IMG/VR virus record: IMGVR_UViG_3300020214_000071
Span: 1-31,900 of that record
Origin: a virus
Strand: one strand, 5' to 3'
DNA length: 31,900 nucleotides
Shown here piece by piece: positions 25,501-30,663 of this stretch. Position 1 is the stretch's first letter. Each line of letters begins with the position of its first letter. Both the position numbers and the translations under genes were made by a program. Under the pieces are notes generated by a model that had not been told where the DNA came from, searched no databases, and worked only from the letters and a program-made list of their open reading frames with translations.

Positions 25501-26297
25501 ATTCTCACGTATCGCCGGTGTATGATGTGGAGCGAGTGAGTGCGTTACTCATTAAAAACATGGTGGATAATGGTCGGTTATATGCCACTGGTGTGGCATT
25601 TACGGCCGCAACACCGAATACCGCTGCGTCCGGTAACTACACTGCCAATGGCAATTCATACGCATTGTCGGTGACGGGAGGAAACGGTACGGGTGCGGAA
25701 GTGTATGCCAATACAAATACCACGGGGTATGTAACCAGCATTTACGTCGCAAATGCGGGATATGGGTATACGGAAACCCCCACACTGACGTTATCCTCAA
25801 ATAACGACTTTACGTCAACCGGACAACCCGTCTTTACTTACAGCGGAGAAACCAGCAGCATTGCGTCACGTGCGCTCGGGGAACAAAAAGCCCGGTATCT
25901 GACATTACCGATTACCTTGGCGGATGGGTTCGACGCCGGCGATCTAAAGGTGTACTTGTCCGCCGTCCGTGCACCACAACACAATATTGATGTCTATTAT
26001 CGTGTGCTGGCTACAGGCGATGCCCAAAAATTTGAAGAGAAACCGTGGACATTGATGGTGCTCAAAGAAGGACAAGAATCTGTATATTCGTCGTCAGCGG
26101 CAATCCGTCGCGAGTACGAGTACCGCACGGTAAATAATAAAGCGTCGTATGTGTCTAATAACACCACGTTCGATCGTTTCCATACGTTTGCAATTAAAGT
26201 AGTGCTGCGGTCGTCAATCCCCAACAATCCGTATACGGTAGATACAGTAACGGTACCGTTAATTTCGAATCTGCGTATTATTGCGTTAGATGAGTAA
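19599..26297 (+). CDS. Giant virion protein with N-terminal DUF4815-type region
   Basis: The protein has 2232 residues. The opening YWDDYDRDKRFHRVLIKPRT followed by PVQTRELNQIQSILQNQVEQ is the signature of DUF4815-type structural proteins common in marine T4-like phages. An inserted beta domain lies around residues 330-410 (SGDVLVVNGERRAVVTITSN). Residue about 1091 starts a coiled coil (MKDIRTLEKRIENLEYYAAL). Around residue 1713 LDPLAQTFLINQLEYPNGVY begins a conserved C-terminal module that includes YEVFVGEIGKQLI. A Gly-Tyr repeat (GNGTGAEVYANT, then NAGYGYTETPTL) lies near 2029-2065. Its position after gp8, at the gp9/gp10 place of T4, suggests a peripheral baseplate protein connecting to fibres. 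That role is inferred. Confidence 0.75.
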   Translation: MPLSNTTQDILRSSPYWDDYDRDKRFHRVLIKPRTPVQTRELNQIQSILQNQVEQVTSSVYREGSAVSGGQQTLDTNVVVLQVLRNDAIDINNFFNQETNVGALVEGLSSGARAIVTQVSSQPTSSYAAILFAPLSAVSFDAEESVQFSDITTGSAIATMVVAPGVSATNVASTFSVEKGVFYLRGHLVEVPKQTVILSTGSQTPSKRIGFTILERIVTSSDDATLLDPALGTTNYAGPGADRLKITAILTAKDILDDRIATNSNTDFIEIARIVDGVVQPQSDRLQSTFIENTLARRTNDESGDYVVTPFRLLVKDHNPPLNIPNITGFVTGNATSPIIQGANTITIITAANGTTSNVTTLFQSEITSGDVLVVNGERRAVVTITSNTVLEVNAAFTVAFTNTIATVVSSDKVNLELETGKAYVRGYEIATRGVTKIAAERARTTHAIDNGTVSTGFGPYAIVTRDRGLFNINTMEVVDLHCVPFSNVNVNLVNATSGNYLSSKIGTARARSFVYHSGIGDANTTYKLYMVGAQFQTKTFQVLAVANSDVGLTSVTKNAAAKTLTLTQNTSTSNGGVLPVGNHAFVGATVNLYTTEGYEVIYPVVASAYSNTSATNRIHTLTLVSDDVLEFVNTTANVQVTFSDKCIRSMTNNANTKTKGATVSIFSKVGHAANANTVMQSTNATSLLFRYRGGVIKPDTITDENYEVLRYIGSVSGNDAATTGNVEFVINASTVALGTGEAPYPQSEDVFHYIAASLSSNGAVIPLNAAVADVDDYTITLGVPNTAISGYASPGPTTIDVYARMAIDLPTDVSGARTKTLYVGNTTLSSVGVNASGMLISNTSNNKGHIAINSINTTSDRVVSLGIADVKTIKKIYAVKDANTISTNVAAVVDVTDNYNFDSGQQDWCYDFSSIALKSGKVHYTTNSSQLLVIVDRWHHSTATAGLSYFSPASYSGVVIEDIPVFVDSKNGNVRPLATHVDFRPVRTANLASANTATNPYTSDSGTFETTVLPYPTAAYRADYEFYLPRVDKLVLTKDKQFRVITGTPAVDPQVPGDDPDGITLYVMSYPAYTPFPNTVVVHPFEYRRYTMKDIRTLEKRIENLEYYAALSTMDLQSLNNPELDDYDNERFKNGIVTDNFSTDKVGNFRNRDMTVALDHKNQQMRPRGVVAQKALTVNPSASSNVQEMGNKASRLVSLTYTQVPLVTQGLASKSININPFNVFSWDGSLRMFPSSDTWVDTITKPDLVVSLFNEHDGILDGERVDTSWNYWESTVVGMPTTTQEPWYGWRTGTTNPNNPDPDGWASDTDDVREQEWLITKTIAPTTTTTFSQATFTHTKVSTVTTDMGERVIDQSVAHKMRGIDVDIAAGGLLPGATLRATFDEIDVTDYIERANRTTIADSNADVFQVEDTITANNGAVARIVGIVTNTSEEITYLYLTDARGSFANTTIISRRNDGAVRSAETVSVPVQEYEHWHGQAQQVTSQSPWTLRLGVGAPTTGDPYTGKIIHFTDGGYTARISLLDDVLLPAVYLNSGVAGYRARIVSYDASTRDVVLEALPGDVIEAFTQQFGSYTTDNPIRYSIGDLETTPTGTTTTVAVSPGSFFGMFRLPGMRQPTGTNATSSLRGTSSDLQFNTGTRVFRLENVTPNSLTESSARRQFTSQGTTVVKQKEVIRTRQTESRTTQGEITSSTSNSTSTIDEDWDFIRYLDPLAQTFLINQLEYPNGVYVTAVDLFFAKKGVTDMDVTVELRTTVNGVPSADTILASATVTAGNINVIPPGVTPSPGNQSHYTRFTFDTPQYLTPNFEYALVVLSNSNEYEVFVGEIGKQLIGSSNIIAQQPHGGVLFKSQNQRTWVPEPLEDLTFVIHRADFSMAQGTLALQVANNYSTLIDETDYDLLYLGMDYLDFPATRPYTQHTLTTVNTSNVAIAQTFTPNMTVEMSERKRIFDGRASSLQLTATLRTSNSHVSPVYDVERVSALLIKNMVDNGRLYATGVAFTAATPNTAASGNYTANGNSYALSVTGGNGTGAEVYANTNTTGYVTSIYVANAGYGYTETPTLTLSSNNDFTSTGQPVFTYSGETSSIASRALGEQKARYLTLPITLADGFDAGDLKVYLSAVRAPQHNIDVYYRVLATGDAQKFEEKPWTLMVLKEGQESVYSSSAAIRREYEYRTVNNKASYVSNNTTFDRFHTFAIKVVLRSSIPNNPYTVDTVTVPLISNLRIIALDE

Positions 26298-26299
26298 AG

Positions 26300-26307
26300 G
26301 ATAAATA
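26300..26307 (+). promoter_or_regulatory. GATAAATA late-promoter-like motif
   Basis: GATAAATA ends five bases before the ATG at 26313, the same geometry as at 6850-6857. It would drive the small coiled-coil gene and the fibre genes behind it. Confidence 0.5.
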
Positions 26308-26312
26308 AACAT

Positions 26313-26579
26313 ATGGCGTTAGTGCAGACCACAGATTCTCGCGTCGTCCGTGATACCGAAACGCAAGCATTACTCGCAACCAATGCGGACGAATTGCTGC
26401 GGCATCGTCGGATGCGAGCAACGATAAAAAGAGCGACGATACAGCAACATACGGCCGACGCCCGATTTGAATATTTAAAAGATCGGATTGATCGATGTGA
26501 GACATTATTACATGAACTGACACAACATGTGTCGGCACTGGTTGCCAAGTATCCGATAATATTTTCTGAGCGAGAATAA
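26313..26579 (+). CDS. Small coiled-coil protein of unknown function
   Basis: This 88-residue protein is highly charged, with an Arg/Ala/Thr-rich middle (RHRRMRATIKRATIQQH) and a predicted helix ARFEYLKDRIDRCETLLHEL running to VSALV. Hydrophobic positions fall roughly in heptads. I do not recognise a family. Its place between the giant baseplate protein and the fibre genes, two bases before the next ATG, suggests a fibre adaptor, trimerisation helper or assembly factor. It has its own late-promoter-like motif, which supports it being a real gene. Confidence 0.65.
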   Translation: MALVQTTDSRVVRDTETQALLATNADELLRHRRMRATIKRATIQQHTADARFEYLKDRIDRCETLLHELTQHVSALVAKYPIIFSERE

Positions 26580-26581
26580 CT

Positions 26582-27850
26582 ATGCCCATACCCGCCATCA
26601 TTCAGACTACCGACACGTTTAATACGTGGCTTGATGCCACCAATAATGTTATTAGTGAGATTGCAAACACAAGCACGTACGTGCTTGTAACAAATGCGAC
26701 GAGTGCAAATTTAGTGTCGACCGGTAATGTATATGTGAACGGGGCGGTACATACTGCGGTATTGGTGGCCAATGCAAACGTTGTGCTAGGGGGTACCGCA
26801 CTGGAGGGGGGCACTCCGATATTACGACTGACTACAAACTCCTCAAATAGTAATACCGCGACATTACGCGGAACAAATCTTACTATTACCATGACCAACA
26901 CGGTGTGGGCCGGAACAGATTTAACGATAGGACCGAATACTCTATTTCAGGGGGTGGTTACAATTAATGCGACCGCCACTTTAACTAAGAATGCGGCAAT
27001 CGCAGGATCGGTGCTGACCATCCACAGTAACACCACAGTAAATACGCTATCCGTTGGCGCAGACCAAGCATTAACATACAATGTTAATAGTACTGTTTCA
27101 CAGATTAAGACCAACAGCACAGTGTACACCACTAATGCGGCCAATATTTTCTTTACGGGCACAAACCTAACGCTTGGTCCAAATACGGTGACTAACGGCG
27201 CATTGACCACAAATAATAACGTCACTTTTGGTGGGAATGTGACGTTTAGCAGCAATGCGACGTTTAATAATGCCATGGTGTTGGGTGGTCCGCTGTCGTT
27301 TGGTAGCAGTTTTGTTGAAACCGCCACTAATTTAAGTGGGTCGGGTATTGCCGGACCGCTTTCCGCCAATGCTAATTCCGTTATTCATCGCGTGACGGCA
27401 ACGGATCCGTCCTCTGGATATACCGGAAAGATAGTTGCAGGAATTCAACAAGCCAACACGACGCAATATCGTCAATTGGTGCTGTTCAATACAGGTGCGG
27501 TTACATTAATTTTTCAACACGCAAATGCCGCCGCCGGTGCCAATGGTGTGTTGTGTCCCGCGAACAGGGACTTTCAAATTCCTGGCGGCGGCACCTGTAT
27601 GTTATACTATGATGTCAGTGTCGCGAGTGGCGCGCGTTGGCGGGTAATAAGTGCTCCGATTGACCTTGATGCCAACACAAGTGTTGCTGGATATGTCAAT
27701 ACCACCGCCCAATCGTTTGCAGGAGCCAAGACGTTTACGGGGACACTGACGGTAAACGGTGCGGTAGTGGTGGCGAATACCGTGGATTTGAATGATTCTA
27801 ATAGTGGTCGTTTAGTTCTTCCGGTCGGCGTCGATAAATGGAGCACCTAA
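26582..27850 (+). CDS. Tail fibre protein
   Basis: This 422-residue protein opens with TDTFNTWLDATNNVISEIAN, an N-terminal segment often found in fibres of marine T4-like phages. Residues about 40-250 are Asn/Thr-rich beta repeats (FTGTNLTLGPNTVTNGALTT, NVTFGGNVTFSSNATFNN). The C-terminal 170 residues form a more globular part, with SSGYTGKIVAGIQQ and a final SFAGAKTFTGTLTVNGAVVV then SGRLVLPVGVDKWS. The 'f.G.ktF.g.ltvnG.' strand is a standard trimeric fibre motif. The next fibre gene starts four bases later. Receptor specificity cannot be read from sequence. Confidence 0.7.
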   Translation: MPIPAIIQTTDTFNTWLDATNNVISEIANTSTYVLVTNATSANLVSTGNVYVNGAVHTAVLVANANVVLGGTALEGGTPILRLTTNSSNSNTATLRGTNLTITMTNTVWAGTDLTIGPNTLFQGVVTINATATLTKNAAIAGSVLTIHSNTTVNTLSVGADQALTYNVNSTVSQIKTNSTVYTTNAANIFFTGTNLTLGPNTVTNGALTTNNNVTFGGNVTFSSNATFNNAMVLGGPLSFGSSFVETATNLSGSGIAGPLSANANSVIHRVTATDPSSGYTGKIVAGIQQANTTQYRQLVLFNTGAVTLIFQHANAAAGANGVLCPANRDFQIPGGGTCMLYYDVSVASGARWRVISAPIDLDANTSVAGYVNTTAQSFAGAKTFTGTLTVNGAVVVANTVDLNDSNSGRLVLPVGVDKWST

Positions 27851-27854
27851 TATC

Positions 27855-28952
27855 ATGGCAGCAAATGGTTCAATGTGGATTGACGAAAGTTATTTGTATT
27901 GGCGTGACGCCGCTAATACTCGCTTTCGTTTTTTAGGAACCACTATTGCCACACCTGCGGGGGCGCGTTCGGGGAGTCTTTGGGTCGAGGCGAACAATAT
28001 TCATTATATCGATGCGACGGGCGTTGAACGGCGAGCGAATGGTGTTGCCGTCGCGCAACAGATCGGAAAAGCCGGTTCTGTTTGGGTTGAGACGTCGTAT
28101 GCGCCCTCGACTGCTAATGGGCAACTTCATTTTCTCGGGGAGTCACAATACGAGCATTGGGCACATAACGATACTGCGTTTGTTAATGCGCATACCGACA
28201 CGCCACACACGGATGCCCATACGGACACCGCCCATACGGATGCCCATACCGACACCGCCCATACGGATGCCCATACCGACACCGCCCATACGGACGCCCA
28301 TACCGACACCGCCCATACGGATGCCCATACGGACACCGCCCATACGGACGCGCATACCGACACGGCCCATGTCGACGTGTCGCATACCGACGAGGCGCAT
28401 GAGGACGTGCCGCATATCGACACGCCCCATGTCGACGTGCCGCATACCGACACGCCACACACGGATGCCCATACGGACACGCCTCATACGGACGCGCATA
28501 ACGACGAACATACCGACGCCCATACCGACGTGCCGGAGGGCATCGCCGAGGAGGGGGGGATCTTCACGCCGCATCAAGACGCTCATGACGACACCCACGG
28601 CGACACGCCTCATAGCGACGTAGCGTTCGTCAACAGTCATAGCGACGTAGCGTTTGTCAACAGTCATAGCGACGATCCGTTCGTCAACAGTCATAGCGAC
28701 ACGGCCCATGTCGACGTGCCGCATACCGACTATCCGTTCGTCAACAGTCATAGCGACGTAGCGTTCGTCAACAGTCATAGCGACGTAGCGTTCGTCAACA
28801 GTCATAGCGACGTAGCGTTCGTCAACAGTCATACCGACACGGCCCATGTCGACAGCCATACTGACGATGCGCATGTCGATAGTCATACCGATGTGTCGTT
28901 TGTGAATGCACATACGGATACTGCGCATATTGACGAGCCTCAACCCGTTTAA
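27855..28952 (+). CDS. Fibre-like protein with about 45 His-x-Asp repeats; proposed substrate of the downstream radical SAM enzymes
   Basis: The protein has 365 residues. Residues 1-100 hold three 'GS(M/L/V)WV(D/E)' beta repeats (GSMWIDESYLYWRDA, GSLWVEANNIHYIDATG, GSVWVETSYAP), which are common at the N-terminus of small fibre or tip proteins in marine T4-like phages. From H104 to the end almost everything is His-x-Asp. There are about 45 motifs, mostly HTD, with HSD, HVD, HID, HED, HND, HQD and HGD. Two repeat styles share a nine-residue period: AHTDAHTDT and HSDVAFVNS. A short acidic break (EGIAEEGG) lies near residue 230. There is no Cys. The protein ends DEPQPV. It is followed after 34 bases by two radical SAM/SPASM genes whose first member carries HGDHTD repeats. 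Metal binding, a Ca-type beta-roll, or enzymatic crosslinking of His and Asp are all possible; modification is inferred from context. Confidence 0.8.
   Translation: MAANGSMWIDESYLYWRDAANTRFRFLGTTIATPAGARSGSLWVEANNIHYIDATGVERRANGVAVAQQIGKAGSVWVETSYAPSTANGQLHFLGESQYEHWAHNDTAFVNAHTDTPHTDAHTDTAHTDAHTDTAHTDAHTDTAHTDAHTDTAHTDAHTDTAHTDAHTDTAHVDVSHTDEAHEDVPHIDTPHVDVPHTDTPHTDAHTDTPHTDAHNDEHTDAHTDVPEGIAEEGGIFTPHQDAHDDTHGDTPHSDVAFVNSHSDVAFVNSHSDDPFVNSHSDTAHVDVPHTDYPFVNSHSDVAFVNSHSDVAFVNSHSDVAFVNSHTDTAHVDSHTDDAHVDSHTDVSFVNAHTDTAHIDEPQPV
28203..28364 (+). repeat. Six tandem 27-bp units encoding (A/P)HTDAHTDT
   Basis: The six units run 28203-28229, 28230-28256, 28257-28283, 28284-28310, 28311-28337 and 28338-28364. 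They differ almost only at third codon positions (GAT/GAC, ACG/ACC), apart from the first unit, which begins with Pro. The low divergence suggests recent expansion or gene-conversion-like homogenisation in frame. Confidence 0.9.
28611..28829 (+). repeat. 27-bp units encoding HSD(V/D)(A/P)FVNS, interrupted once
   Basis: Units begin at 28611, 28638, 28665, then after an HTD/HVD interruption (28692-28748) at 28749, 28776 and 28803. The nucleotide units are nearly identical. The nine-residue period equals that of the AHTDAHTDT array, although the sequence between histidines differs. Confidence 0.88.
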
Positions 28953-28963
28953 TAATTAAAAGA

Positions 28964-28977
28964 TGTTATACTAGGAG
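28964..28977 (+). promoter_or_regulatory. Extended -10 promoter-like TGTTATACT and AGGAG ribosome binding site before the radical SAM genes
   Basis: TGTTATACT (28964-28972) fits the extended -10 consensus TGnTATAAT with one mismatch. No convincing -35 is seen. AGGAG (28973-28977) is nine bases before the ATG at 28987. If the promoter is used the transcript would start near 28979, after this AGGAG, so the two signals are partly competing readings: the Shine-Dalgarno would serve read-through mRNA from the fibre gene. No late octamer is present here. Confidence 0.4.
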
Positions 28978-28986
28978 TGTTTAATT

Positions 28987-30657
28987 ATGAGTATTGAAGT
29001 GCGACCAGTTGGTGTGACGTGTAATCTGCGATGTTCGTACTGCTACGAAGAGCCCGTCAGAAAACTCACCCCAACCCTTCGGTATAATCGTGAAGCGGTT
29101 CTTGCCGCAATCGAACATTCCGATAGTCGGTGGTCATTATTTGGCGGCGAAGCATTGCTTATCGGATTGCCTGAATTGGAAGAATTGCTGTCACTCGGGT
29201 TTCAAAAATGGGACAGCACCGGCGTCCAAACTAATGGCACGTTGATAACTGAAAAGCATGTGGAATTGTTTGAAAAATACAACACACACGTGGGGATTAG
29301 TTTGGACGGTCCGGATGAATTAAATGACTCGCGCTGGGCGGGCACGGTGGAGGCCACCCGTAAAGCCACCGAAAAAACCTTTCGTGCAATCGATATGTTA
29401 CTGACACGCGCCGCGGAAACAAACAATCCGAGATTGATTCCGAGTTTGATTCTGACGCTTCACGGAAAAAATACCACACCCGAAACGTGGCCACGCATGA
29501 AAGCGTGGCTTTCTGACATGGACCGGCGCGGCATTCAGTCATTTAACTTTCATGTAATGGAACTAGATGCCGACGCAACAAAGGATAGTGAATGGTATGT
29601 GCCACACGAGCGCATGAAGACGGTGATGTTAGACTTGTGGGACTTATCTACGACATGGACTAACGCGTCGGCTATTAATTTTAAAGAAATCATTAATTTA
29701 TTGCGGGCCAATGACAAGCAAGTGATGTGCGTCTGGCGCGCCTGTGATCCGTGGAATACCTCGGCGGTACAAGGACTGGAAGGTGATGGGTCACCGTCAC
29801 ACTGTACGCGCACGAATAAAGACGGGATTGATTGGCTACCGGCGGAAGGGTTTGGGGAAGTCGCAAAGTGGCAAATCGGCGACTTTCCATTGACCAATCG
29901 GAGCCACGAACGACAATTGTCGCTGTATGTGACTCCACAAGAACACGGAGGATGTCAGGGATGTCAGTATTGGTCGATGTGTATGGGTCAGTGTCCCGGC
30001 ACCGGAGAAGAAAGTCAAACGGGGCAGTATGGCGACTGGCGGCTGCGCACGACGTATTGTCAAACATGGAAAGATTTATTTGAAGAAGGCGAACGACGAT
30101 TGTTGGACATCGGAGAAACGCCATTTACAATGACACCCCAACGTATAGAAATTGAACGAGTGATGTATACGGCATGGACGCAAGGCAAAAATATACCACT
30201 ATCTACCGCAAAAAATATTGTGAATGGCACTATTTCGTTAGAGCAAGTTCTCGCGGCGCCGACATTAAAAAATTCTCACGGTGACCACACGGATCACGCT
30301 CTAGTACGCAATGACAACAATCGACCACATGGTGACCACACAGACCAAGCCTTGGTAGAAGGAATTGTCGATCGACCACATGGTGACCACACAGACCAAG
30401 CCTTGGTAGAAGGAATTGTCGATCGACCACATGGTGACCACACAGACCAAGCCTTGGTAGAAGGAATTGTCGATCGACCACATGGTGACCACACGGATAT
30501 TGTTCCTCATGGAGATCATGTCGATGAGGCGACAGAATCGTTAACATTACCGAAATCGCGAGAGCATGGCGATCACTGGGACACAGCACAAATTCATCGT
30601 CGGAACGCTCGCGAAGAGCACACAACAGCGACTGGGAAAAAAGTCGTGTTATGGTGA
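28987..30657 (+). CDS. Radical SAM/SPASM enzyme with C-terminal HGDHTD repeat tail
   Basis: The protein has 556 residues. The radical SAM cluster motif is C12-x3-C16-x2-C19 in VTCNLRCSYCYEEP. LFGGEALL (GGE at 53-55) and VGISLDGPDELNDSRW are core SAM-binding signatures. The SPASM part has C248, C253 and C273, then C323-x2-C326-x5-C332-x3-C336 and C358, the set expected to hold auxiliary 4Fe-4S clusters. Residues 370-430 are a helical linker. From H431 the tail repeats HGDHTDQALVEGIVDRP (three exact copies, one variant before), then HGDHTD, HGDHVD and HGDHWD, ending KKVVLW. SPASM enzymes modify peptides, for example sulfatase maturases, sactipeptide and cyclophane synthases. The tail shares the His-x-Asp signature of the upstream fibre protein, so that protein is the most likely substrate. 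The exact reaction cannot be told. Confidence 0.85.
   Translation: MSIEVRPVGVTCNLRCSYCYEEPVRKLTPTLRYNREAVLAAIEHSDSRWSLFGGEALLIGLPELEELLSLGFQKWDSTGVQTNGTLITEKHVELFEKYNTHVGISLDGPDELNDSRWAGTVEATRKATEKTFRAIDMLLTRAAETNNPRLIPSLILTLHGKNTTPETWPRMKAWLSDMDRRGIQSFNFHVMELDADATKDSEWYVPHERMKTVMLDLWDLSTTWTNASAINFKEIINLLRANDKQVMCVWRACDPWNTSAVQGLEGDGSPSHCTRTNKDGIDWLPAEGFGEVAKWQIGDFPLTNRSHERQLSLYVTPQEHGGCQGCQYWSMCMGQCPGTGEESQTGQYGDWRLRTTYCQTWKDLFEEGERRLLDIGETPFTMTPQRIEIERVMYTAWTQGKNIPLSTAKNIVNGTISLEQVLAAPTLKNSHGDHTDHALVRNDNNRPHGDHTDQALVEGIVDRPHGDHTDQALVEGIVDRPHGDHTDQALVEGIVDRPHGDHTDIVPHGDHVDEATESLTLPKSREHGDHWDTAQIHRRNAREEHTTATGKKVVLW
30277..30480 (+). repeat. Four 51-bp units encoding HGDHTD plus spacer, three exact
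   Basis: Units start at 30277, 30328, 30379 and 30430; the last three are identical over 51 bp. A further partial unit starts at 30481, then degenerate HGDHVD and HGDHWD units follow. All are in frame inside the first radical SAM gene, so this is a protein repeat. Confidence 0.92.
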
Positions 30658-30663
30658 TACATC

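Noticed and set aside
28203-28829. CRISPR array or iteron-type origin
   Set aside because: Units are contiguous with no unique spacers, in frame, and vary mainly at third codon positions. This is a protein repeat.
28127-28943. Long minus-strand open frames opposite the HxD gene (up to 266 residues)
   Set aside because: They are low-complexity products of the 27-bp repeats read backwards, with no ribosome binding site. The plus-strand frame has a fibre-type N-terminus and fits the gene direction.
30277-30480. 51-bp direct repeats as CRISPR or a recombination site
   Set aside because: No spacers, and the units lie within the open frame of the radical SAM gene, encoding HGDHTD repeats.
28987-30657. 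Sulfatase maturase or host metabolic radical SAM enzyme
   Set aside because: The SPASM layout is compatible, but no sulfatase or metabolic gene is nearby. The shared HxD motif with the adjacent fibre makes a fibre substrate more likely.
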